Source of the DNA: Chromera velia
Taxonomy: Eukaryota; Sar; Chromeraceae
Direction of reading: 5' to 3'
DNA length: 32,796 bases
NCBI GenBank assembly: GCA_018398765.1
Contig: JAHBMJ010000748.1
Location: 6,108-38,903 of the forward strand
The notes beneath the pieces are model-generated. The model searched no databases, was not told where the DNA came from, and saw nothing but the letters and a program-made list of their open reading frames with translations. Numbering within the stretch: the first letter of the stretch is position 1; each line of letters starts with the position of its first letter. This document shows, one piece after another, positions 11,213-22,713 of the stretch. A program made the translations under genes and the position numbers.

Positions 11213-12157
11213 TCAGGCCTCACCCCCATGGCCGTTTGTATCTGGGGGCCCAAAAAGGGCTTCCTCTTCCTTGAACACTCCATTTTTGATCTGATGAAAT
11301 GCCATGTTGACCTCAGCAGCATCGGGCATCCTCCAGCTCTCTGTCCCAAGCACTGCAGCGACAGCTGCTGCGGCGTCTGCCCAGTGTTCAACTTTTTCAT
11401 CCACCAGTTCTCGCACTTCGGGTGTGAAGAGAACTCGGCACTGCAACGCCACGACCCTCTCACCCCACTCACACTGCGGATATTCGACCGCATGTGCAAA
11501 GCAGAAGGGCGAGGACAAGTAGGCATCCCCTTGTTTCTGTTCCAGAGACTCTCTTTGAGGAGCCACGGAGGGATCGTTCGAGTCACTCACCTCTGAGTGA
11601 AGTGTGCGCTTTCCACCCAGCGAGAGGGCTAGGTGGAAAAGAGAATTCGGGGCATCGATGTGCCAACCGATTTCTTCTGCCGGGATCTCCTCACCGAAAT
11701 GAATTTGGACGGCAATGTCAGAAAAGAACAACCGTTCGTCAATTGACTTGAACGGCGTTTTCTGAAGAGCCTTTTTCATCTTCTTCGCGTTGTTCCATCG
11801 AAACGCCTCAAGGAAGGCACGCACGTACACAGGAGCAGGATCTTTCACAACCTCCATACCACTGCGTGGATGCATCCCTGTGACTGGGCCGTTGTGTCTC
11901 ATTCCGTGGAAATTACCCTCAAAATAAATGTGCTCAGGACGGTTCTTGTGGTCTATGCAACGCTGAAAACCTTCCGGAGGGGTTGAAGGGATTTCCTTGA
12001 GCTTCTGCGTGTTCTCAGACATTGCTTCTTGCAGGCGCTGCAGCACTCCGTCGTCCATTTTGAGGCTTACAAAGGATATTGGGCAGAGAACCCTCTGGTT
12101 GGGAAGGCGTCTGCCGAACTGCGTGGGCTTGAAAGAAGAAGAGGTAACACTGCCCAT
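11213..12157 (-). CDS. Putative 2-oxoglutarate/Fe(II)-dependent oxygenase-like protein
   Basis: An intronless 314-codon frame starts at an ATG at 12157. A second ATG at codon 34 (MDDGVLQ) is an alternative start. The central part reads like a double-stranded beta-helix: GWHIDAP gives an H-x-D pair (His166, Asp168), GDAYLSSP leads to FAHAVEYP (His222), and RVVALQCR supplies a candidate 2OG-binding Arg241. That spacing is typical of Fe(II)/2OG dioxygenases, which hydroxylate proteins, nucleic acids or small molecules; the substrate cannot be inferred here. No signal peptide or membrane segment is seen. The C-terminal 60 residues are Ala/Glu-rich. It is the only intronless gene in the window. 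The family call rests on the motif pattern alone; cupin-like or degenerate relatives are possible. Confidence 0.65.
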   Translation of the reverse strand: MGSVTSSSFKPTQFGRRLPNQRVLCPISFVSLKMDDGVLQRLQEAMSENTQKLKEIPSTPPEGFQRCIDHKNRPEHIYFEGNFHGMRHNGPVTGMHPRSGMEVVKDPAPVYVRAFLEAFRWNNAKKMKKALQKTPFKSIDERLFFSDIAVQIHFGEEIPAEEIGWHIDAPNSLFHLALSLGGKRTLHSEVSDSNDPSVAPQRESLEQKQGDAYLSSPFCFAHAVEYPQCEWGERVVALQCRVLFTPEVRELVDEKVEHWADAAAAVAAVLGTESWRMPDAAEVNMAFHQIKNGVFKEEEALFGPPDTNGHGGEA

Positions 12158-12483
12158 TGTATCACAAGGAAGAATCAGATGGCCTGCTCTGTCAGAAAGC
12201 GTTTGTCGACTTCAAAAGCGGTTGCTGTGGCTTGAAGGTTCAATTCAATAAGAAGCTGTCGGATTGAGGAAAAGTCGTGTGCATGTACACGTGTGTGGCT
12301 CCAAAGAGTACGATATGCGTCGGGTTGGCTAATTAGCAGTAGTTGTCCGCACAGTTGTCATGTGTTGCTCAATTAACTCGCGATCGTTTCAAAGTCTATT
12401 GATTCTCACTGGCACGCTGGAGAAACCAGTGTGTGTGCGTGTGTGTGACCAAAGCCAGACACCCTCTTTTGATTACAAGCAGA
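12158..12483. other. Head-to-head spacer upstream of the oxygenase-like gene
   Basis: Probable 5' flank of the minus-strand gene and, if it is real, of the plus-strand gene starting near 12484. No clear TATA box or other element is recognised. Confidence 0.4.
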
Positions 12484-13881
12484 ATGAATCCCTGTGGCCG
12501 GCGTTTTTACACCGGCCACTTCACGGTACGTCTTCCATGCACCTTCTCCCCATGCAATTTAATGGCATGCATGCACATGCGCACGCATGCATGAAAAAAG
12601 AAATAAATGCATGCATCGACGCGGGTGTTGCATTCGATTGTGTTGCAGGGCTAGCCTGCATGTTGCACGTATACACGTTCTCTGCAACACCAAAAGGAAC
12701 TCTTGCCAGTCTCTTGGACTCTTCACATTCGATGTTTCATTCTTCAGTGGATCATGCATCCCGGCAAAGTGTGACGCACCCATGATTGCATCATTTGCTT
12801 CATGATTGAAGCATACGCAGCTCTCCCCAATTAAGATTTTTAAAGCATTGGACGTGTCGATACAGTGCAACAGTGCAAGCACGATCTAGGTCTGCAACAC
12901 GCAACGACTGGAAGCATTCGTTTGAATCCACAGGGTCGACATCCTGCTGTGGATCCACTTTGATCGAAAGAACCCAGACCGGAGTTTTCAGACCAAGCGA
13001 TCCAGTCTTTCGATTCACCAAACTGAGGAGCACCGGCCACAAGGAGTGTCTCACGGAAGCCTGCAGTGATGGGTCTTCTGCAAGGAGTTTTGTTCTTTGT
13101 CCTGAGCACTGTGGTGTGCGCAGAAGGCGAGTGAAGATTGCGGCAACTGAGGAGCCAGATGGCCGCAACCCAGATCTTGTCTGGAGTCCAGAGATTGAAT
13201 CTTCGCCCTCACTGCAGATCTCCCAAGCCACGTCATCGACGCTCCAGGACTGAACCAAGCCTATGCTCCAAGGTCAAAAGACAGTTTTTTGCCTTTCTTG
13301 GGTTGAAAGTGAAAGAGTCGGCAAAGAGAGCGACAGCACCTTCGGCTCGAAGACATTCCTATGAAATAAGACCCTGTCAACACTTTCATTTGCAGGTTCG
13401 GTCTCTCCTCGAGACTGTTGGCTTTGTATCCAGGGGCTCCAGCGGACTCCAGACGTGATAACGACTGGGCGTGTGCACAGGTCTGCTGCTTCTTCTTCGT
13501 GGCGAATGAAGAAGAAAGTGCTTGCAGGAAAAAGAGCCACCTTTTCTCACTTTTTAGCCTGGTGTTTCTCCACGGACGCAGATGTATGGCGCACACATGA
13601 CCTGGGACCCTTCCGAGCGGTGGGTTCTTTCGGAGTTGTTGACGGTACAGTGACAGCAAGAAGGTGCCCTCGTTCCGATCGATAAGATATTCACTGCTCT
13701 GACCCCGCTGTGGTATTGAAGCTGATTCATCGGTTGAGCCGACCGCCTAGATTGTTTCTCGAACGCTGGCCTCGCGCAACATGATTCATGCAGGTTTTGC
13801 GTTGAGAAGGACGAAGACAAGCATTTCATTTCAGAGCAAGCGGTTCCAAAGAAGGGTCTGTTCAAAAAGCTCTTTGGATGA
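12484..13881 (+). CDS. Tentative multi-exon Cys-rich protein (fragmentary model)
   Basis: Pieces look coding but the model is incomplete. A possible first exon at 12484-12525 (MNPCGRRFYTGHFT) ends at a strong GTACGT donor. A frame at about 12930-13113 carries Cys/His clusters (KECLTEAC and VLCPEHC). Exons at 13396-13454 (SPRDCWLCIQGLQ), 13582-13619 (MYGAHMTWDPSER) and 13794-13881 (FCVEKDEDKHFISEQAV, then KKGLFKKLFG and stop) join in consistent phase. The C..C and C..H..C pairs suggest a small zinc-binding fold; no family was recognised. A minus-strand frame at 12800-13258 also looks protein-like but lacks an ATG. The last two exons are the best supported part; the upstream connection is a guess. 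Confidence 0.3.
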
Positions 13882-15060
13882 AGCTGCCACGCGACGCCCT
13901 TTCATCCATCAGCCTGTCTTCGTTCGTGGAAATTGTGGACTCACGAAAAGACTGGTGGTACCTACGCATGACCTAAACGCAAAGTGCGGCAACACGGAAG
14001 CTAACCTTCTTCCCTTCTCGCAATGACTTTGTAGTAATTAAATTTGACTCGCACCGCAATCTCCATGCATCATGCCTCCGGGGTCTTGCCAACAAATCCT
14101 AAAACATATCGTTATAAATCGTTGTAAACCGATCTAGGGATTTTATATCTAGTTTTATATGTGATGTATAGTGATGTATATTTTTTATAAACTATTATAA
14201 ACTAACATGAAAAATCATGAGACTATACTTCTCTCTATCATCAATTTAAAAGCACGTTTTATATATTGGATATTTAAATCGTTTTTTTAATTGTTAGAAT
14301 TAAGTTGAAGCTTAAGCTTAGGTATGGTCTGCATCGATCGTCTAATTTAAGTTGTAATTTTGATCTAGGATTTTCATTTTTTATCAAAATCTTGAGCTAG
14401 TGTGCACGCCGATTTAGATATATTTAAACTAAGTTAGTTGAAGTACAGGGTATTTGGCACTATATGCCGGGGTACCTTGCCACGCATTGGGCTGGGCTTG
14501 GCTGGGCCTAGGGCCGGGCTTGTGTTACGTATGCATGTTGCGCACAGCGAATAATCGCCGCGCCAGGCGATTATCACACGGACGTATTGTTTTATCGTTT
14601 CTGTGCATAGCATGCTTTAGATGCCAATGGATGGCATGCAAGATTGGATTCATTGCTTTGGTTTTAGATTGACAGTATTACTATTACTTTTATATATTTC
14701 TCAAGGAGTTGTACAGACTTGAGCACAGACTACAGAGACTATACCTGTCATAACACCTTGACACACACCTCCACCTTACCTTAGTTCTAAGTTGAAGTTG
14801 AAAGTTCTAACTAAGATAAATTTTATTATACATAAGATTGTTACTAGAAGCTCAACCTAAAGCATAAGTTGCTCTATACCATGATCAATTTAATATAAGT
14901 TATAGCTTTCATAATTAAATTATGACATGAAATGCATTGCATGAAATGAGATTTTTGAAAAGTATGGCCGTCCCTTCAGACTAGTTTTATTCCAAAAATG
15001 TTCAATGACATCTTTCGGTATAGAGGGCTAGGTAGAGCTAGAGGTACAGGGAGAACTAAC
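13882..15060. other. AT-rich gene-free island
   Basis: AT-rich DNA with short direct duplications (GTGATGTATA repeated in tandem near 14161) and small palindromes (AAGCTTAAGCTT near 14310). A GC-richer pocket lies at 14455-14560. No gene, tRNA or recognisable transposase is visible. Confidence 0.6.
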
Positions 15061-16069
15061 ACGGTGCATGACCCTAGGCGTGACCGTGCGTTTGTATGCC
15101 AGTGAACGTACGTGTGTGCTGTTGAAGTATGAGCTGTGGTCGGGGACGGCGACTCAAATTTCTGTGATCCTTGTTATTTTCTGTTAGAGCTCTGCTCCTC
15201 CTCAGCACGGCGTCATTCGCCGATTCGAGCAAGCCTCGATTGTGCACCGTCACACGCACCGCCGTTCCTCTCGCCGGCCGCTCAAGACATTCCTTTTCGT
15301 GGACCCCGACGTACTTCTTCCAAATGGATTGCGTGGCCTGAAGTGCCTCAAGTTTCCAGTGTGTGAGCACCAGAGCTCGAAAAACTGATCAGACCTGCTG
15401 AAGATTTCGGATCATTGAACCATACCAAGCTCGAAGCCGACTTTTTCTTGAAAAAGACTTATAATACCAGTACGTGCACGTGCGTTTCATGCCCGTCTGA
15501 AAGCAGGAGCCTCCCACCCCTGCATACCTCCCCGCTGGGACGCATGGCAACCACCATCAGCATCAACAAACAGACGCACATACATACATACATGCATACA
15601 CACGTACCCCCCAACCCTGTTTCGAATCCATTAATTCGCACTTGGTAGAAACGATGTGATAAGCACCCATGAGAGTAAATCAACCCTTTGAAAGGACTGC
15701 TCACAAAATGTCAGTCGTCGATTTCAGACTCGCTCCGGCCGAAGGTGAAACGCCGGACGAAAATCCGTACATCGATCGTTTGTCTTCTTGGCGCCTTTTT
15801 TCTATCGTCTCCTCCCTTTCCGTTGATCAGACCTCTGAGCGCTGCCAGACGAGAAGCACAAAAAAGCGTTGCAGCCGTCCTTCGGGTGCGAATCTAGAAA
15901 ACCAGAAAACCAGACGGGTCGAAAACCAGAAAGTGCCTTTGTTGCAGAGACTGACAGAAAGAACCAAACCGAGAGACAAGGCACCAGACAGCAAGAGAAG
16001 GAGAGAGAATGATCAAGCAAAGACATACATATTGCCTTTCTTTGAACAGTCACTCACTCTTTCATTCAC
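15061..16069. other. Spacer with weak ORFs, 3' of the acidic-tract gene
   Basis: Both strands are open over 15206-15388. The plus strand, after a good CTCCTCAG acceptor, ends with LFVDPDVLLPNGL and a stop; the minus strand reads WKLEALQATQSIWKKY. Neither can be preferred. A CATA-rich microsatellite lies at 15578-15602. A plus-strand ATG frame from 15669 runs antisense into the end of the minus-strand gene and is probably not coding. Confidence 0.35.
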
Positions 16070-19000
16070 TTACGCGAAACGCTCCCTGTCCCTCCGGGGA
16101 GCACGACGCGAACACGCTAGAGACAAAGTTGCACCCCCTCTGTTCCCCCCCGAATCCCCAACACGCCTTTCGTCCCCCCCACCTGAAAACATCGCCCAAA
16201 TCGTTGAGAAAATCGTCCCCTTCGCCCTACCACTTGCCTCCTCCACCAAAAATCCTTCTTCCCCACCCCCTCCTCTGGAAGCATACGCCCCTCGTGTCAC
16301 TTCTTTTTTTCTTTTTCCTTTCCCGCCAGTCGACCCTTTGTGGACCCCCCGATAAGATTCCCCCTCCCCATCCAGATCTCCACCCACTGGCACCTGTATT
16401 TTACCTTCCTCGACGCTTTGCTCTCTTTCAAAATCGGAGACTGAGAGTGACACAGACGCCGAGGCGGAGTGGAACTGCGCAATAGCAGATCTCTCCGACG
16501 GCGTGCAGGCAAATGGATCTCGAATGACAGCAGTCGGAGTGGGTGACGGTCGTTTCCTTTCCCCGTTGTTGGAAAAAGACAAAAAGGATCGGTTGGAAGG
16601 ATGGGCAGAATCAGAATGGGAAATGCTCGAAGCTGAAAGGGGAGACCCATCACCGTCATCTTCTTCATCTTCCATTTCGTCATTCCGAAGTGATTTTTCT
16701 TTCTGCCCCCTTTCTGCTGTTGTCTTTGATCTTGAAGAAGGAACACGATCTCTTTCACGTAGGGGGTAGGAGTCTCCCTCCGAAGCAATGGAGTCTCCTC
16801 CTCCTTCTTCTTCCTCTTCTAAAATTTCTCCATCTGATCTCTCATCTTCTTCTTCTTCCTCCCCTTCCTCTTCTTCGTCTTCCTCTTCTTCCACCTCCAC
16901 CTCACCCCCCTCATCCTGCTCCTCGTCCTCTTCCTCCACCTCTTCTCCACTAACTACTGCTTCTTCCATCTGCTCCTCACAGGAGATTTCGTGACCGTCC
17001 CGAACAACGGCTGCAGACAGGGACGCTAGAGGCATAAATCCGCGGGGAAGGGACGAGGAGCTGTCCATTTTCCGCAGCTTCTCCTGGCCTTCCCCTGCTG
17101 GGTTTCCCTCGACTGGTCGTCTCCGACCGCATCCAATCGCACTCATGTACTTTGCCCTCTTTCCGTCCCCATCGCCAAGAAAGGCCCGCTGCACACAATA
17201 GAAAAAAGAAGCACAAACGCCCATAGGCATGTTTGGATCCAATGCAATAAAAAGGCACACAAACGGATATGTGCTCTTAGACGCAGCCATAAGTCGGATG
17301 GCCCCGCAAACTGGATCCAACCTGCATTTGTGATTCAGATCGGAAAGGAAACGCAGGAGCGGCAAAAGAAAGAGTTTTTGGCCTCTGTATCTAAGTCGAA
17401 AGGGACAACAAAAGGGAGAAGCAGTTGACTGACAATGACGCCCCTCCTCAGCCCCGCAAAGTTGCTCATCAGCATGTGAGTCAGCCCCCCCCCCGCCCCA
17501 GAAGACTGATAAAACGCGCGGGACCGGGCCGAACTCTGGTCGGACCCCGCGCTTCCCCGGCTTCCCTCCTTCCCCCGTACCGCACCATTGTCTGGCATAC
17601 GCAGAAATACCGCACCATCTCTGTCCTTCCGCCCCCCCTCAACCCCCCGGTATGCTGTGTCGCTGTGTCGTTGGTGGCGTTGTCTAACACCCCACCGGCC
17701 GTCTCTCCCCCCCTCCGTCCTCTTCCCCCCCTTCTCCTTCTTCCTCCCTGTCTGCTGTGTCGCGTCAAACGACAATGAATGTTGCGGTGCAGGAGCAGGA
17801 GGTTTGCTATAAATGGGCGCGCTGCTCAGTCTCGTCATTGAGGGCCTCGCAGAGCTCAGAAGGTCAGTCGGTTGACGCACCTTCGATCCTTGACTGCTCT
17901 GTGATCCCATACGCTGGGGGGGCGGCTGTTGGGAAATGTCCGGAGGCCATGCATCTGAACATTGAGGAGGGGACTGGGAAGGTCCAGCGTTGCCTGAAGA
18001 AAGAGACTCTGAGTTGACTGAGGACGAATTGTCTCTCCCTCCCATACCAAATTCTATAGGCACGGGTAATTGAGACGGGTCAACTAGGTGAGCCACAGGT
18101 GATGCGGGAGAGGTGCCTAGTGACGGCATCTCAGATGCAGATAGACCTCGAGCGTTCCCGTCCTTGCTCGTTCGTCCTCTTGAAGAGGGAGACCCCCCCC
18201 CTGAAGGCAACACTGTGCTCTGTGTTGTCTGCTGACTTCCTGTGCGCCTTCTTGAAAGAAAATCAATGTAACCTGCCGGAAGTGTGCTGGTCACTGCCAC
18301 TCCGCTCCCCCTGGGGCCTTTGGGTGGAAGACCGGAGTGACCGGAGACCGAGCAAGAGTGCGGTCCCCGGAAACTTTCTTTCGATCCTCCCGAATCCTCT
18401 GAGGCTCGTCGGACTCGGACAGCATTCTCATCCAGCAGAACAATTCTGTCTCCTCCCCCGCTTTCGTTCTCTTCTGAGCTTTCCTCATGGAGCGGTCGTA
18501 AAGCACGGGCTTTGGCGGGTCTAGAAGGTCTTTTGCCTCCTTCTGCGACTGCGGAGAGACTTAGGGGTGTGACTGGGGAAGAGGAAGAGATGCCAAGAAA
18601 GAGAGACGGGAAGGAGGCAGACTGGGAGGTTTGACCAAGGGGGCGGGATGGAAATGCCATTCCGGTGTTTTCGCTTTCCGGGACCAGATCCGAGAACCTG
18701 TTTTCGCGGGTTTCCGGGAGTAGAGAAGACCTGTAAAGGGCCTGTCTCATCAACGCAACTGCTTGCCTCGCATCTGCAAGTTACAGGATCGAAGGATGCA
18801 TGAGTGCTGCGCATTTGACGAACACTTTGACGACCTGCGATGACACGAGAAAATGTGAAAAGATGCCAAGCAATGCCATGCACGCTGCATGAGGACCGGT
18901 GGATGCGGGGAGAACGTGTGTGTCTTCATCTTCAGACAACGACAGCAAAGCCCTGACTGACCCGAGTCTCCCCTATGCTTTAGCTGTCGATACGAGTAGA

Positions 19001-21501
19001 AGAAAGCAGGTCTTTGCATTTTTCTTGCAAATGAAAAGAAAGAATGGACATGAGGATGCATGTGAATAAGTTGCCTGTTCCGTACTTGACTGACAAACCT
19101 GGATCGCCTTCGTTTTCAATCGTTTTCTCGAGCTGCAAGCATTGAAGGGGAGACCAAGAAGACGAGCAGGGAATGGAGTGAAGGTGCATGCAAAGGAAGA
19201 AACTTGAAATGAGTCCATGACAAGACACGGGGTAGATGCTTCTTCTCTTCTCTTTTCGGAGGGCGGATACAAACACACACACGCAGCCATGCATATACAC
19301 GCACACCCTCAACTGTATGCACATCAAAAGGCTGTCCGTGTGCGTACATGCATGTCGGTCTGTCTCTCTTCTGTCACGCCCCGGGGTGTCAAACAAGCAT
19401 GCATCCTCCCCCGCCCACCCTTTTTCTCAGTAACAAACAGTCACTGACCATATGCATTATGCGCGCAACTGTCCCGACTGGACCCGTCTTCTCTTCCTCG
19501 TCCTCCTCACTCCCCTGCCCCTCTTTCCTCTCTGCCCCGTGCAGGAGAAATAAATTCAGCTCCCCATCCGACCCTCCAGACCCCGAAGTGCGGTCTCCGG
19601 CAGAGAAACGTCTCCCCGCCTTCCCGTCCTGACGCGGAACTGACTGGCAAAGAAATACACCTGCAGAAGACTCAGTCAAAGCCCCTACCGACACCCCAGC
19701 AGAGGAGTTTAGCACGGCACCCCCGTGATGATGGACAAGGCCGGAGCTAGAGAGGGACAAAATACTCCCCCCCCGCCCCCCTGTCACGGCACTCCCCTGC
19801 TGGCTGCCCTCCCCTAGACTCGCTGCACTCACCAATGAAGGCTTCCTAAAGGCTGAGGAAGCCACCTGGTGGTCTTTGAGAGAGTCGATAGACAGGGAAG
19901 CCGAGGCACCCCCTCCGGGATTTGCCGAGCTACTGAGGGACAATGCTCTGCGGCGATCCTGCCCATTTGTATCAACTACGACTGAGGTCAATTGGCTGAG
20001 GAATCTCGGGGCGGGTTGTGGCTGTCTCTGTGTCTGTTGTTGCCCCATGCCGGTGAGTTTTTTCAAAGAAGCGCTTGGCAGATGTCCGCTGGAAGTGTCG
20101 GACTCTTTGTCTCCTTCTTTCTCCTTGTTGTCACGTCCCTTTCGGGTCCATTTCGTGTGTGCTGCTGCACCCACTGCTTCAACAGAGAGGGCAGATTCAC
20201 TTCCTTTGTGGCAAAACGATGCGAAGTGACTGCGAGTAGAATGCTGTTGCGCAAAAACGAATGGCATTCGATACCCGATGCGCCGATCTAATGGTCTCTG
20301 TTGAATAACAGCGGTACGGGCGGTCTGGTCTGGGCCTGTTTGCGCATTCATGAGTTCATCTGAGGAAGACGGATCACCTGCGCGAGGTGCCAAAAGCTCT
20401 TTGAAGGGCACATACTTCTTTTTCTTTGTGTCTACGGCGGTTCTTTCTGAAGCTTCTTGTGTCTGCTCCTGCCCCTCCATCTGAATTTCGGATGTTCCAT
20501 CCGCCCCCGTTCCCTTGAGGTCACAGGAAGACAACGAAGGCCCCAACCCTCTTTGGCATCCCTCACTGCCCCCGCTGCTATCGGCGTCATTGTCGGAAAG
20601 GGACATAGGGGCCACAGACATCGTTGAACGTCCCACGTTCCCCCCCCCCAAGTTGAACGCCGAACCAGACAGGCTTGCGGCCTGGACGGCTGATTCTGCT
20701 CTTTCACAGGGGGCTGGACGGGCAGTGGCTCGAAGATGGAGGAAGGAAGAGGATGCAAAATTATCCCTCTCCCCCTTGCTCGCAAAGCCAACCCCTCTGT
20801 CCTTATTCACCTCATCTGGCTCTTTGAACCCCCTCAATCTTCTTCGTCCCCCCCTTTCCCTTCCCTTTTCCGTCCCTTTTGTGTTGCTTCTGCAGACGGG
20901 CTGTGATGGTTTCACAATTGTGACATCCAATTGGCGTGCCCTTCTCTGGAGATTGTCAAAGTAAAAGAGGTCCAACTCCTCCCGCTTCTGCATCCGGTGA
21001 AGGGATGCATGAATGAAAAAAATAGAAGAAATAGAAGAAGTAAGCACGCAAGCCTTGGAACCAAATGACATGCGCATGCACCGAGAGCAGAAACATTACA
21101 GGCCGTGCAGGAAAAGAGGCCCAAAAGACCAGCGAAAGCACAGAGAGGTGAGCATAGAGCGTCAACAAGCACCACAGATAGGATCTCTGTTTGGCATGCA
21201 GACTAGATAGATAACAGGTTCTTGGTGCCCGGACAAGTGGCTTCCGTGTCTGAGGATGGAAACATTGTCGCATGTTCTTTGTGAAATGTACTGCGAAGTG
21301 ATTGCTGACAAGAAGGTAGACGGATGGGCACACTCCTGCAGGCTGTCCCTTTCCCTTCGGTTCCATTTGGCTGACCTCGAGGAATGCGGTTGCCTCCTTG
21401 CAACTCTTTCCAACGTGGTCCTCCAGATCCTCTACCTCATCTTCTTTCTCTCCCTCTCTATCTGCAAGACTCCGACCCTCGGCCTTGCAACTCCTCTCCA
21501 T
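16070..21501 (-). CDS. Long disordered protein with acidic tract, unknown function
   Basis: Exons on the minus strand: 21501-21376, 20987-19449, 19132-19099, 18773-17434, 17188-16070. They join in phase to 1385 residues. The ATG at 21501 is the first in its frame, but the frame is open upstream to a GTG at 21588, so a spliced upstream start is possible. Exon 2 opens with a helical, charged stretch (KREELDLFYFDNLQRRARQ). A 34-base microexon contributes LEKTIENEGDP and leads into ARQAVALMRQALYRSS, the only other ordered-looking region (about residues 550-585). The rest is Ser/Gly/Pro/Arg-rich and probably disordered. Residues about 1084-1141 are a nearly pure Glu/Asp tract, and the C-terminus is basic. 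No domain, signal peptide or membrane segment was recognised. A nuclear or scaffold role would be speculation. Confidence 0.68.
16800..16970 (-). repeat. (TCT/TCC)n tract encoding the Glu/Asp-rich segment
   Basis: On the plus strand this is an imperfect TTC/CTC/TCC repeat. On the coding strand it reads GAA/GAG/GAT and produces the acidic tract of the disordered protein. It is a typical site for length variation by replication slippage. Confidence 0.75.
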
Positions 21502-22190
21502 GCCTCTAGGAGGAGAGTCTTTGGGCTTCTGTTTCTCCCCTTGTTGTGTCTCTAATTCAGGCAGACCAATGAGACCAGACGCATGCACTCACAAGAGCAT
21601 GCTGCTCAGACTCCTGTCGTCAATGGAGAGGATGGAAAAACGTGAAGAAAAACCGACACACTGGTTTATGTTTGATCTTTGCGAGGGAAAAGCTGTGTCG
21701 ATTCCTTATTCACCTCCCTCTTACTTTGCCAATCCGGTTGTTTGATAGCACGGCTATGCTGCGACGCTTTTCGTCACCCGATTGTGCAGTGTTCGTCCAT
21801 GCGATTCAAAGTCCACGAGTTCTCCGGAATCCGTCGCTCCATGTTGAGGAACACCCGCAACCAGAAGCTAATGGCCGTCCGCGGATGGCCCAATTCGGAG
21901 CACTTGCAGTCGATCCAATCTTGCCTGTTCAGCCGTGAACCGGGAAGCATGCATGCATGCATCGATCGATCGAGTCGAATTAAGGATCGATGGCCGGTAC
22001 GTCGATCGCGGAGGATCGAACCCGCGGCCCGGCCCGCGGACCCCGGCGTGTGCGGGTGCCCACCGCGGCCGCCCCTGCATTCCCCGGAGCCGCGTTCAGG
22101 GCTTTCGGATACTTTCGGAGATTCTTTCGGATTTCAAAAATCCGCAAGAAGTCGGAGGTGGTAGATATGCATGCAGGCCCCCTTCTAGTA
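21502..22190. other. 5' flank of the acidic-tract gene, with palindrome cluster
   Basis: From 21948 the sequence has GCAT repeats, then CGAT repeats, then a very GC-rich block with two CCGCGG palindromes (22022-22040). Three copies of TGCATGCA lie at 21950-21961 (two overlapping) and 22168-22175. These sit about 450-670 bases upstream of the ATG and may be promoter elements. A minimal pol III B-box-like string (GGTTCGATCC, minus strand, about 22013-22022) is present, but no tRNA fold was found. Confidence 0.35.
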
Positions 22191-22700
22191 CAATCAAAAA
22201 ACAATAAAAATGTTTAGAGCATATGTCTAGCTTCAAATAAAAGAGGTTGCAGTGCAGGAAGAGAAAGAATGCCTAATTTAAATATATAGCGCTCCAAATA
22301 GAGTTAAACACTTTCTAACTAACTCTAACTATGGTACCATGGTATGATCTACCGAACGCTAAACGTCTACACTATGGGCTAGTAGCGATGACATATCATA
22401 GATTCATAGTAATGAACTTTTATTTTTTTACTTTTTCAAAATAACTACAAAAATAGACCAAATGAAAAAATAAAAATGTTCAAGTATGACAAAGCCATTA
22501 ATCATTAATAATTTGTATCAATACATTATTAAAGCAATTGCCAGTAAGTACTTTAAAAAGTTAACTTTCTATAAAATTAAAAAAAATGAAATGGTTGAAA
22601 TGTTCTTTATTTTTAACGAATGTTCTTTTTCTTTCTATTTGTTGCAAACGTTATTTTATGTTTCTTTTCTTTTCAACACAGGCATAGAATTATGTCAAAG
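22191..22700. other. AT-rich gene-free island
   Basis: A sharp switch to AT-rich sequence with A/T homopolymer runs. No gene is recognised. Its composition resembles the islands at 9275-9820 and 13882-15060, although no obvious shared sequence was found by eye. Confidence 0.55.
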
Positions 22701-22713
22701 GATGCAATCACGG

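Noticed and set aside
15669-16355. 228-codon plus-strand ATG frame
   Set aside because: It overlaps the last exon of the minus-strand gene in antisense, and its composition is Ser/Pro/Arg shadow-like; only its first 130 codons are free of overlap.
22013-22090. tRNA or SINE suggested by a B-box-like GGTTCGATCC
   Set aside because: No A box at a suitable distance and no acceptor or anticodon stem could be folded.
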